Assembly: GCA_037954235.1 (NCBI GenBank)
Contig: JBBMOA010000020.1
Location: 13,527,677-13,591,676, forward strand
DNA: 64,000 nt
Direction: 5' to 3'
Source: Aulostomus chinensis
Lineage: Eukaryota; Chordata; Actinopteri; Syngnathiformes; Aulostomidae
How positions within the stretch are numbered: position 1 is the first letter of the stretch; the number at the start of each line of letters is the position of its first letter. The position numbers were made by a program, and so were the translations under genes. The notes under the pieces are model-generated. The model worked only from the letters and a program-made list of their open reading frames with translations. It ran no database searches and had not been told where the DNA came from. Positions 11,987-25,000 of this stretch are shown here, piece after piece.

Positions 11987-13631
11987 CACACCCACTGCAG
12001 GACATTCGGCGAGAGTGCATGAGTCAGCACAAAACACTATATTTTAAGATAAGAAAAAATGTTACTACATAAAGCAGTGTTACTTGGCTCTCTCACTGTT
12101 TTGGCACTCACATGCACACACATACACGCAAACACTCACATGCACTCACGCACACACACACACACACACACACGCAAACACACACATGCACTCACATGCA
12201 GATGTATAAAGGAAAGGCTGTTGTTTCTCTAAAATGCCTGTGTTACTTGCAACTGTAAGTGGATTGGAAGGAGCTACTTGTTTGTGAGAACAATGCCTCT
12301 AGTGGCCAAAGCCATTTCCAGCTTAGATTATACAAAATGTAATGAAAGCAAACTGTGTGTTACAGTTCTAATGGCTTTGATTCTATAGGGACATTAAGCT
12401 GATTGGTCAGCATCTGCATGTCCTCATTCAATGGCACTGCTCCTGTGGGTCTCTGCAAGTCTCACATTTGGAAATGAGCGTTATCCTTCAGCCATTTTCT
12501 TTATATCTTTCACAACAACAACAACACCAAAAACCCATAAACATTTAACTACCTTAACTAAAAAGGCCAGCACAGTGAACAGAAACACAAGGAAGGACTC
12601 TTAACCACAGTGTACATACTAGAGGTTACTGCATATTGCAAAAGGGACTGTCTGTACTATATAGTCATCTGGTGTGGAACAACTCTGAGCAGATAATTTG
12701 AGTTCTATGTGACGTGACAGTGTAGCAGAACCTATAAAATGTGATGGTAAATTGAGCGTGTGTGGGAGTGAAACGTCAAGGAGCAGAAACATCACGGTGC
12801 TGGTGGAGGAGTTCTTGCTGGAGCTGTGAGAAAAGTGGATCTCCTCGATGAATTAATCTTAATAAAATTCACTCAGAGTCATCCGTGTGTGTGTGTGTGA
12901 GAATGTGTGCTGATTTTTGGTTGGTTTAATAAATGAATTAGATTTTTAAAAGTCTTGAAACAAATCCGTGGGGAACTCCTCTGTGAAGAAGAAACCTCCT
13001 GAACGTCTGAGTGATACCAGTTCATCAGAGCAGAACCACATCAGCACCACACACCAAAACTCACCTGATCTGAACCCTGGCCAGCTGGAAGGAGGGGATT
13101 GGGGAGTAAAGGTTGCCTAGCAACAATTCATCATCTGTTCTGATTGAATCCTACACTTCATTCACAGATTCATTCAAATTGTGTCCAAACCATGACACCA
13201 CCAGTAAACACTCCATAAATAGTGAATATTTACTATGATGAATATTTACTTTGAGAAAAAAAAATTCCAAAGTTGAACTCGGAAAGACGGTGAGATTTCT
13301 TGTAAATCCCTTTATTAATTTGGAGTTTCATCTGTAATGAATTCAGCAAAAACAAGAACGCAGCGTCCTTGGAGACCTCTCGTCTACCTTCCTAAAACCC
13401 AGGGATGAACTGGGATGTATCTCACTGTACGAGCATCAGGAGCACCAGCCTAGCCCCCCCGCCCTTCCTGCTCCGACAAAGCAAGAGTAAAAAAGCAACC
13501 GGGAGATGCGCGCTACACCCAGCATCCACGGAGCACCGAGCAGGGGAAGGTGTTAAACCGGAGCCTGAGATTTATTCTGCATATGCTGAGCACATGGACA
13601 CGGACATTTTGGTGTCCCTTAAATCCACGCG

Positions 13632-13704
13632 TTTAAATATCAACTAGCAAGTTTTATCAGTGTGGAGTGGAAATACTCCCACTCTCAACCAGACTGGACT
13701 AATG
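13632..13704 (+). promoter_or_regulatory. candidate otof TATA-like box and 5' leader
   Basis: TTTAAATA at 13632-13639 lies 66 bases before the otof ATG, a workable TATA position for a start site near 13665. Non-coding first exons further upstream cannot be excluded, so this is weak. Confidence 0.22.
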
Positions 13705-13783
13705 ATGGCTTTAATGGTTCACCTGAAGACAGTGGCGCACCTCCGGGGGAAAGGTGACAGGATCGCCAAAGTTACATTCAGAG
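13705..13783 (+). CDS. otof: otof coding exon 1
   Basis: It starts at the second of two tandem ATGs (13702 and 13705). The second gives the familiar MALxVHLKTV start of otoferlin; using the first would only add one Met. It encodes residues 1-26 ending VTFR plus one base (phase 1), with donor G|GTAGGA at 13783/13784. It makes the first strands of C2A. The loop AHLRGKGD between strands is short; rat otoferlin C2A is known to lack a full calcium-binding loop 1. Confidence 0.93.
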
Positions 13784-14964
13784 GTAGGACGTCTCATCTT
13801 TCTCTTTCCTCCTAAATATCACCGTGTGCTCGATTCTCACAACGTGATGGAAGTTCATGATATCAATGTCCAGGTTGCGAAAAAAGTTGTGGAGACCCTC
13901 CCGCATCGTGCTGCGCTACTCTGCCTTCACCTAATCATCTTTTCAGGCTGCGCTGCTTCCAACCTTTTTTTTTTTTTTTTTTTTTAAATCGTTTCTTGTT
14001 AAAAGAAAAAAAGAGGTACATTTTGAAAAGCAGTCTCTCAATTAAACTTTAAGCCTCCTTGAAAAATAATAGTCACCTCTTTTGTTCTGTTTCCCCTCCT
14101 TGTTTGATGCGTTGACTCATAAAGTCAAGAAGCCAGTTAGTTGCAATTAACCAGGCATTGATTTGAGCTGGAGGGACCAGAGGGTGGTGGTGTGTTTGTG
14201 TATGTGTGTGTGTGTGTGTGTGTGTGGGGGGGGGGTCTCCTTTATTATACCTTCAAGGTAGTTACCAGTTTTCTAATTTTGACAGCTTGCACATCGCAAT
14301 CGTCAAACCGAAGGAAGAAACTGGAGGTTTTTAGAACCATGCAAACACACAATATTGAGTCTCTTGTGTCCCTGTCAGCTATAGAATCCCCCCCCTTTTT
14401 TATTGCATCCCTGGTTTGACCTGTGTGGGTCTCAAGAGAAAGAAGAATAACTGTTTGTCTGAGATGAGAGGAAATGGAGGGACAGTTAGAGAGAAACACA
14501 CACACACACACACTGCACACTGCAAAATCACATAAAAATTTGCAGCATGGAACAGGTGCTGAGAGACAGCTGTAAATCCTGCAAGATCTTCTGATTAATT
14601 ATAAATGAGGCTGGTCTGAGACAAGCCTGATTCCTGTTTGGAATCAAATCACTTCACATGCGACATTCCTGGATGCAACTATTTGATTTCATGGACAACA
14701 AACTGAGCTATGGTAGCAGAATATTGCTGTTTCATATAAATACAGAAAACAACAAATACTTTAGAATAGTCTGCTCTAACACATATATTTTCTGACAAAA
14801 GTGTGTGTGTGTGTGTGTGTGTGTGTGGGGGGGGGGGGGGGGTTCAGCACCCTGGTCAGCAATCAGGTGTTCTGTCCAGTTACATTTATGTCTGATTCTT
14901 GGATTTAACTCCTGCTGTCAGTATTACTATCCTGAAAGATAAAAGATCATTTTCTTGTAGTATG

Positions 14965-15027
<63 letters not shown>

Positions 15028-18000
15028 TTGTAGTAGGAAGAAAAGATGGGCTGCTTTGTGTAGTACTGAATTAGTCAGTCACAATTTCAATTCAAATGGT
15101 GATGCAATATGTGTGTGTGTGTGTGTGTGTGTACGTATACGTATAAGGTCGGTGTGTGTTTTTCTTTTCTATAGCCATGTTCACTCTGATTCAGTTGTTG
15201 AAGAAAAACTGTTATTCAAGTACTGTTTTGAATAGCTTTGGTGCTTTTGCTGCACAGAAAAGATTCCAGGTTGATGACAAAGAAATATAGTGTATAACAA
15301 CAAGGACAAAAATGTATGTCTTTTCTAACATCTGGCACAGCTACAGGGCATTTTCACCATCGCTGCTGTTGATTTCTATTAAATCAACCTTTTTTTTTTT
15401 TTAAAGGTGAACAAAAAAATGTTTGCTGGTATGAAAGAGTCATCGCCACCATTTGAATAGTTTAAAATCAAGAAAATACTTCTTTATTGCAAGTTTTTGT
15501 CTCCATTCTTAGAAATAGATTATTTTCCTGTTCAATCATTAACATTTCATCATCTGAAAAGTTTCCCTTTTTGGTGTCTTTCAGTGTTTGAAGCGTGTTA
15601 TATTTTTCGTAACACTCAAAAATAGTGACATATCTTATTGCTGTTCTTTGCGTCACTGTTGCATCCCACTTCTCTTTCATTGCTGCGGGGGTTTTGAGTC
15701 ATGCTTTTCCCTGAAGGCTGTCAGTGGAGAGTTTCCTGAGTTCTTTCAGTTCAGACAACTTCCTGTCTGGAAAGGAAGAGGTCTACCAGGAAGCCTCACA
15801 CCCTTCAGCCCTCACCCCACCTCCAAACTATGCATGACCCCAGGAGAGACAGATGGCAAATGTTGAAGAAAAGAGACATGACACGGTCAAACAACACATA
15901 TAATTGTGACATTTCCTGTATCCTAAGAGAGTAAATGCTGTAAATCAGTGTATTGATTGCAGTCAAGATGTAACATTAAAAAAAAAAAAACCCAATGATG
16001 TAGAGAACACGGTGAATTTCCTCTCTTGTCGGGATAAAACAGAATCATCAAGATAGGATAACAGAGTCGGGGTATAAAGCAAGGCGAGGCGTCAAAACCT
16101 AATTGATTCCTTGGCAAGTCTTTGAAGAGGCTGTCTCTTATCTGCAGCTTTACGCTTCAGGAAATAGCAACTCTCACATTCTAGACATTCTGGCTCAGCT
16201 ACTCGACAGTAGCCTGCAGGATCAGAGGCATAAAAATCTTGAAATATTCAATTCCAATTGGCTGGAGAAGCTGGATGCTCCTTGACAATCAACTTTCTCA
16301 ATACATTTTTAGAACTTGCCGTTTATGCTGCTGCATTTGTACATTCGCGCCAGTCCAGCGCGTTTCGCATTTTGCCTCATTTCTTGGCGACTGGGCGAAT
16401 GCGGAAAACTACAGCCGCGGAGGATCGGCTTGAGGCTCATGAGAACTGACTAAGAAAAAGGTAAACTACCCAAAAAAGAAAGAATTCAAAGCGTTTTCCA
16501 AACAATCTTATTGTAAACCTTGACGCACAGGAAAATTCAAACATTTATAAAACTGAAATACTGAGATTTTGTATCGGCACGATGAGAATGTTGCCCCTCT
16601 CTGATATAAAGCACTGTGTGTGTCATGTATCACTTGAAATAACAGTTAAGTGTGCAAAAAACAAAGTGTACCGTTTTTTCACGTAGTTATTGAGTAGAAT
16701 CCGTTTTACAAATAACTTTGTTGCCCTCTTTCAGCACCGTGGACAGCTCCAGTCAACCCTCATCACCTCATTATTGTACCATGAAACTCTTAAGGCCCTA
16801 TTTTATGAAGAGCAGAATCCGGCCTCGGGCGAACGTGAGCCTCATTGCTAAATTCAAACCGGCGGCAATGACAATTTGACGGTAAAGGCTCTCGCCCTTT
16901 GACTAGCACATGAACTTACGCTCCATCTGCACCGACAGGTGCTAGAGTATGCTAATGAGGAGTGTTCTGGTACAACCATGGTGTATTGCTATTTTGGGAC
17001 ACCAGAAATTGTTTATGTCATAGACCGAGAAGAGTCTGGTCTTTGGCCAGTGGCGTTCTGTGTGAAGTGCTATTTAAAAGGCGCATCAATCAGACGAGCA
17101 GATGCGCAGCATTGCAGTGTGGTTCTGCTGATGCTGGAAAACACGCAAACATCACCTCTGATGGCGTGAGTGGAGTCCTGCTGCTCCTGTATACAATGTG
17201 CCTGAGCGTCTTCACCTGGTGCACGAGGAAGCACTCACCTCCCCAGAAGAGAAGCGCTCACTTCTCCTTAGTTGGAATACATTGAAATGACAACATGCAA
17301 CTACGGCTTTAAAGGGAATGACGCAAAGTTCTCTGACTGGTTTGAGTGATGTCACGCCTGTAACACGTTAGGTGTCTAGTGACTGCTTCTTTGCACTCTG
17401 GTTTGCTCTCTGATTACACGTCCTATGATAACCAAAATGGAGCTGAACGCACCTCGAGCACACGGTGCACACACAGCGCCATCTACCCTCTGCCTGATGC
17501 CATGGATTGCTTAAACAGGGCTCTGATCTGTCTAATTAGATTGACAGCAGTCTGACCCGTGAGAGTAAAAAGGTATAATTAAGGCACGCCTGTATGAAGA
17601 CAGCAGCCTCTCTTTGTGAGTCCTTTCTGCTGCCTTGCCATGTTCTATGAATATTCAATCATCAGTCATGGGTCCTTCAAGGGAGGCGGGGCCTGTTTCA
17701 AAAGAAAGTAATGAAACTGGCTAGCTAATAATGTTGCATTGTGACAAATTTGAAAATCCAAATCATCCAAAATATACGATCAATAATACATTATTGATCA
17801 ATGATACATTATTGATCCTGCAGGCTCTCTTACATGATTAGAATGGGGGGATGGGTTGAGTTGAGGTGCTGCACTTCTTTACTTCACCACTAGATGTCAG
17901 TAGGTCCCACACACCTGTCACTTATTGGTAAATTTTCCCTATTTTCTGAGAGGAAATGGATAGAAGGCATAATTAATATTCCAGTTCCAATGCAAATGTT

Positions 18001-21000
18001 TGTTTTTTTTTGTTTCCATTTTCTGTTGTTATCTTAGAAAGTAAGAGTAAGTTTTTGGATCACCATGTTGTGTCAGACTTGCACTGATTTTTCTTTTAGC
18101 ATTTGCAACGACTGTTTGAAAAAGGGCAACCAGACGACCTCTCTATTATTACAGTACTAATAACATTTAAAACCTGATGATTTAGTCATTATTAATAAAG
18201 TAATTTATGAAAGCATATCTGCTGATTCGACGGTGACTTAACAGAGAGTGCTACCACAACTCTGTTATTCCCCGAAGCTCAATTCTCCGCAGTCTTTGTT
18301 GGAACAGACAGTTATTGTGTATTTAATATTAAATTGTGTCAATTATTTTGGATGAGTATCATCTCTCATCATGTAATTTAAGTGTAAAAAAAAAAAAAGC
18401 CCAAAAAAGCCCAAAAAAGCTGAGATGCAGGGAAACTAATATTATGGAAGATTATTAAAATGCTCTCAAACTGTTTTTCTTCTTGAATTTTGGTGAACCC
18501 GAAGTATTTTTTTTAATGTTTGCCATCTTCTTCTTTCACTGCTTTCATCTTCACCGGCTCCAAATACAAAACGCACCCTCCGTTTGTTACACCTAAAGTC
18601 CATTCAGCGCCTCTCTTCACTCTCTTCTCAACCATATTATTCCTCTCCTGGGCCGTGAAGCCAACCTGGTTAGCAGAGTGTTGTTGTAGTTTTGCGTCGA
18701 CCTTATATAAGCCTCGCTTTCCAGAAACCCACGTTTCAGTCAGATGAAATACCGCCACGACAGCAGTGCTTCTGGTTGGGATGATGTAGGAGGAATATTG
18801 CCAGCCTCTCGGGCCGCTTTAAGTGGTGTGTTAATTTTCCCCAAAATATTTTAGAAGATGTGGGTTTTGTAAGGATTTTGAAAGTGGGAAGGGATGAAGG
18901 GATCAAAAAACACTTGATGGAGATGAAAAACTTCTGAGTGGATAGAGCTGCTCTAATGAGATTTCTGAATTACAATAGCTAATAAAAGGTACATTCAGCA
19001 CCAATAATTAGGAGGAAGGAGGAGTTAGGAATCAAGAGAAAGATTCAATATTTATTTCTCTTCCGACTCACTATCTAACCGACAGCAGCTGCAATAAATT
19101 TTCCATGTCTTTGTTTGTGCATTTATGTATAAACGCTTGTCGGTACATATTAGCTGTCTGCACCCAAACGTACACCAGCGCCAAGCACAAAGCCTCGGCT
19201 GGTGAAAGCAAACGAGCTGCAACAAAGACAAATGCGCGCCGAGCTCGGACACTATTCACCAGCATCACAAAGCAACCAGGTGAGCAGGCTGCGGCGCGCA
19301 TGACAGAGTGAGCAAGCGATTCTCCTCACTCCACAAGACTGTTTCACACTCATTTAAGGAGACAATGTGCAAATATGGAGCATTGTTCATTCCATAACCT
19401 TGGCAAGGTTCTCTTTTGTACGTCTCCTCTGCTCAGATCTGTTTATCTGCCTCTATCTCTATGAGTGAGTCATTTGGGAGCTATTTAGATGTCTGCTTTT
19501 CACGTCTGTCTCGGTCGGCTCCACGGTGTCGGCCCCTTTTATGTGTTTTTCAGGTACTTAAGTCATTAATTTGTCTTTTTGCTGATCTTTGACGAGACAA
19601 ACGCGAACAGAGCATTGGGACAGTTGGTTGAATTTCTCAGACTGAATCAGTACACGTGACATCAACTGATAGTAGGAGTAGAGGCTCTTGAGTAAAATAG
19701 TAAAAAATGAAGAATACAAAAGGTAAATGGCTCAAACTTAATGTTTTGCCAGTCCTGATTATATACATGAGATGGATTTATTTGTTTTGTGTCTCAAACA
19801 TATATTACGGGGCCTTTAATGGCAAGAACATCTCTCGTTGTAACTCAGGACAGTTCAACAGCAAATGAGTGTTATAGTAAAACATCACTTGTCAAACAGA
19901 CAGATTAATAAAAACAATAAATAGTCACCACAATAAGAGAATTATGCGCTTATTAAATATTTCCTTGATTTTTTTTTCTTTACTTCGACACTTCCATACA
20001 GAATAAAAAAAAACTAAATTTGAATTTCCCCTTAAAAGACATTCAAATTGTGCAATCAGGGTAAATAAATAGCAGTCTAAAAGGAATGAACGAATATGGC
20101 CACATAAAAGTCTCAATTAAAAGATACTCTCATGTGTGGATGTGTCTTGAATTGTGGTCCTCAGTGTGTCTTTGCAGGGTCCCTTGTTATGTTTAATGAA
20201 CCATGTTTGGTATTTTTCTGTTTTATTTTGAAATCATTTCCTTCCTGTGTCTTGGTTTACATTGAACATCTTGTCTTTGTCTGCTTCCCTCCTTGCGTGC
20301 GTGCGTGCGTGTGCGCGCGCGTGTGTGTGTGTGTGTGTGTGTTCACCTGTTTGTGAATCAGTATTTGTCTGCCCCGCCCCTCTCCCTATTGCCCAATCAG
20401 CTCCCTCCCTAGGTGTTCCCCACCTGTTTTTTGTTTTGTGATTAGTTCAGTTTCTATTTTAGGGACATTCCCATTTCTCACCATTTCCTGAGTAAAGCGT
20501 TTACACACTTTGGCGACGAAATACCTTGTGGAACGTACATTTGCATACAGTGGATCTTTAAACCAGCCGGGATGTACTTGATCACTTGCTGTATGTGGAA
20601 GGCTACAGCTGATTGTGCTGATTATGTTTGTTCTTCTGCTGCCCACTGCTTTTCTCCTCATCAGATACGTTTAGTAAGCACCACACTTTTTATCCCCCGC
20701 TCTTAGTTAACATCACCCATTGCCCTCTCGATAAATTAGGTGAACGAGCGTGAATGTGCCAGTGGTTGTTCTTTGCTGTTAATGTAGCTATTACAAGAGA
20801 ACTGAAAGAGTTTCTCATTCGGGCTGGTGATTTTCCGAAATCCATGACTACATCCTCCATATGTAAGAACATCTGAAGCCGACAAACCTGATGCATTTTT
20901 GTAGATGTGCTTCTTCAAAGTGATACATGGCTCCTGTTGTTTTTTTTTTTTTCACATATTCACATTAGTTTTAATCTCCTCTCCCTCGTTGGTTCCTCAA

Positions 21001-21929
21001 CAACACGACGCATGGTTGGTAGCCTACTAGACCAAATATTGCACTTTTGATCGCCCACCGTGCGCTCAAGTGTGTAAGAATGATCAAGCTTTCGTGTCAG
21101 GGCATTGTGTTTTTCTGCAATAACTTCCTGTATTCCTGCTATCAAGGTTAACATGTTCTGCAGTGGCGTTATCTTGGTTACCCTGACTGAGGCAGAACAG
21201 TGACACTGTTGAAGCATTTAGAAATACTGACTTCTTCACTCCTCCTCACCTTTCAGGTCTGTCCTTCTACAGCCGTGTAGCAGTGAACTCTGAGGAGGTG
21301 GCTCACTTTAATGAGGTCAGTATCTGTATTCACTCTTATCATCCACTCGCTAATGCCTGACAAGCAATAACTCAACAGAAACTACAACATTCCAGACTGT
21401 CTTGCAAGTAGCAATCTCCCGAATTTGCAGACTGAAGGCTGTATGAAATAGTAGCTGTGAATAGAGCCTGTACTCAGATCAAAGTGATCCCATTAAAGAC
21501 ACTTAAACATGATGGATGATTAAAGGCAGTTATATTTCACATTTATGCTCAGACAATCGATGTTCCGTTACCATGACTGACATGAAGCATCATAAATAAA
21601 TACGGAGTGAAGCTCAGTCTACAGCCTGTACCTGGGTAAGAAAGACTATTGATAACATCAAACTGATTTAGCAAGATCCCTTTCATCATTTTCACATAAC
21701 GCAGCACATTGTCACTGATTAGCATTTAGCATTAGCATGTATGACCCTCCAGCATATAGTCATATTTCTGAGCAGGTGTTTTTGTTTTTGTTTTTTTTCT
21801 GATCTCATTTGTCGGAACAGGTTGGCAGTTGAATGAAAGGATGCTGGTTAATCCCTCCTGGTCTGAAGCCCATGAGGGGAACAATAAAATGAACTGCAGT
21901 GAATGCAAGAATCAAGACATTTACATGCA

Positions 21930-22024
<95 letters not shown>

Positions 22025-25000
22025 ATATGTATATCGCACCTCTAAACCTGCAGGGTTTCAAGGCCAATCCTGGCATTAGGGGCTCAGTTCAGCTGTCCAT
22101 TACATGGTCACACAATCCCACTTATATTGACACCTATACTGCACCGTGTCCACCTGCAGAAACCCCACCAGACGGGTCCTTGTACTCCGCAGTGAACAAC
22201 CAGAGAATCATGTCAAATCACATTGATATTGCTCCAAAGTCTTACCAGTCCTCACTTGTAAATGGTCATTGCTCTGCTTATAGCCTTTCCTGTGGTTCTA
22301 TGAGGGTTTGAGAGGTAGAGGTAGAAGCCTCCAGCCATGCATGTCATTGAACACTGGCTGTGTTGTAATTAAACCAGACCCTCAGCATGCTAGTAGACTG
22401 ATTTGTCTAGCAGCGGGGCGCAATACAGTGATTTCTTCTTTTAAAAGCCATTGATCTCATAAGTGAAGGTGACTTATGTCACAGTGTTGACTTTTAAAAA
22501 GACTCCTGCGGATTCATTGGTTTGGGAAAATCAGGTAGCAACAGAAATCGGTTTTAGTGGAGGCAATTCTGACTGAAGCTCTTCAACCAGAGCTGCAAGT
22601 TCTCTTAACTTGCATAATTCACTTCTGTCCAAGTGCTGGTGGTCAGTTTATTTTCACTGTGGCTGCTGCTGTGGGATTCTGGAAAATCTTCCCAATAGGA
22701 GTTCTGCAGGCCCCTGTCACACTGAGAAACCAGTGTTATAACAGTTTCCCTTGCAGTGTTATGTAACTGAGAGTGGGTGGGGGGTTAACAAAGAGGCAGA
22801 GCAGAGGTGTAGGCGAAAAACAGGGGATGAAAAAATAAAAAAAAAAGTGCAACAAACACATTCAAACCTTCCTGGGGGATGTTTCCTACATGTTTTTCTG
22901 TAAGTTGCTTGCTTTTACAAAGAAAAACATTTTTGCTTTGATGGGCTCACAAGCGGAGTGCGGCTTCCTTTCCAGATAACCACAGCGTCTGTTTTTGTGC
23001 AATCAGGAGAACGGCTATAAGTCTGTTGACAATTACACAACTGACCAGAGTGCCCACTGTTGATGGAATTTTGTGTGTGTGACACTTTCTTAAAGTCTTG
23101 TCTTGGAATCAACTGCATTTTCACCACGTCTTGGACCAAGCTGACTCAAAATGTTGCGTCAAGACTACCACTACTCTAATACTACCGTTAAATTGCATGT
23201 GAATTATTTGAATGGAAATAAAAATGCCGGCTTCAAATGCAACCAAATATCTCAACCAGTTTTGAACGCAGTCAAAATATTTGCTGTTAATTGCTGCTCT
23301 CCCTTCGCCTCTTCCTGCCCCCCTTCGTGCGCACACACCAGTGGGAGAAGCTTTGATGGGAGGATGGAAGCTAATTGGTCCAAAATTAAGTTTGGCTACA
23401 CAAGTTGTAAAGATTATATATGCAAAAAAAAAAAAAAAGCACTCTGCAGTCAGTAAATATCACAACAGGACACTTACTGACACCATTTACAGGTCTGGTT
23501 TTGCTTGGTCTCACTCTGCGTGGTCTCGGCCCTGGCTCGGTCTGACCCTGCCTTGGTTTTGGTCTTGGCTTGGTCTCACCCTGCCTTGGTTTTGGTCTTG
23601 GCTCGATCTGACCCTTTCTTGGTGTTGACTTGGTGTTGACCTCTCACAATGTTTGGTCTTGTCTTGGTCTCGGAACACTCCGGCTCAGGTGGTTTTGACT
23701 ACAACACTAGTGGTTGAGTCTACTAAATGTGGTCTATGGAAAGACACAATCTCCACAGTGTCTGAACAGATTTATATCTCCACATTCAACTCAATGCAGA
23801 AATAATGTTGTTCTTGTAGCATCATGGGTGAAATGGAAGAGAGAAAAGTGGATGAAGAGGAGAAATGTGTCAGAAACATTTATGATTCCCACCTTCCAGC
23901 AGCTGAAACGAGGGGCTTGACACTGATATGCGATCTCTTGTGACAGCCTCACTCCTTGCTCTCATCTTGAGCTGGGGAGGTCATTAGAATCACTCAGCAT
24001 CAATAATATGCCTTAAGAATAACTTCTAGTGTTCCCTGTGTGTTTGAGCGTGTGCGTGAATGGCTGCTGGTGACCAACATGTACTACAGTTTTCCTGTAT
24101 AGTCATCACCCCTCCAAACACTGGAGCAATTCCTCATCACGTCCCCCCTCAGCTGACATCTTCATCCTTAGCCTTGGTGCACTCGCATGGCTCAGTAAGC
24201 GCAGTCCAGCCCCTGGAGCTAAGGGCCATTAGCATAGAGCTGTGTATCTTGTTGCTTTATGCATGGACTAGCAAGCGCGCCTTTGAACTAGTATGCAGAG
24301 AGACTGGATGGGGAATCAGCATTCATTATTCATTCCATGGTGGGAGTTGGCTTTTAGCTACAGTACACCAGGGCTTCCCCCTCACTAGTTAGACAGAACT
24401 GGAGCAAAAGAACAGAGAGCCCTGCAAGCACTGTAAGCAACCGCAGGGTGCAGAGAGTTTAGGGCTTGTGGCCGCAGTACAGCTACTATACATCTTTCTA
24501 TGTCTATGTGTAAGCGAGGAAGCACATGCAGTTATTTGATAACAGATGTCTGCTTAAACTGCACACAAGACGTCCAAAGATTTTAACTATGCAGACTAGA
24601 CAAGGAGCAATTATGCAAAAATAATGAGTGAAAGACTAGGATCTCTCCTCTAGCTGCAACATCTCGACATGAAGTCATTTTTAATGAGAAGCGTGTGATT
24701 ATATAACAAAAAATGTCTTCACTAATGACTTTTTCATACCTATTTTTGGCCGTCGTGTGCTCTGGTCACTGTTTGGTGTAAGTGATTCACAAGCGCTGCA
24801 TACACATTGATTGAGTGAATGTTTGCAGCCATCATTACGCAACTCCTACAGGTCTCTAAAAACATGGGCGGTGAAAATGATTCACCAACTCAGTAAAAAG
24901 AGTAAGAGGTGGTCTCATGTTGCACATTAAGCTGCAAACCTGACATGTCGCTGTACTTTACCCGAGAAATCCTCATCGACCCGATCAGGAGTTAAAAAGG

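Larger units (their letters stand above)
9971..13631. other. intergenic region between divergent genes
   Basis: This separates the minus-strand signal-peptide exon from otof on the + strand. It contains (CA)n tracts at 11953-11984 and about 12148-12175 and a degenerate repeat at 11125-11270. No exon is supported. Any shared or bidirectional regulatory DNA for the two genes would lie here. Confidence 0.55.
13784..21256 (+). other. otof: otof intron 1
   Basis: A 7.5 kb phase 1 intron. It contains GT and GT/poly-G microsatellites (14203-14235, 14801-14842, 14968-15025, 20294-20341), a hairpin repeat at 17778-17817 and a decayed transposon-like stretch at about 16783-17290. No other exon is supported. 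Confidence 0.85.

Noticed and set aside
12840..12870. Poly(A)-like aataaa after a short frame near 12760-12840
   Set aside because: The frame is closed by stops a few dozen bases upstream and has no acceptor or homologous content.
16939..17285. Two overlapping + strand frames as a hidden gene
   Set aside because: They sit in what looks like a decayed transposon. Neither carries a known motif and the two frames compete.
21829..22311. 160-codon frame across the AT repeat in otof intron 2
   Set aside because: A large share of the frame is Ile/Tyr repeats from (TA)n; the remainder has no family signal.
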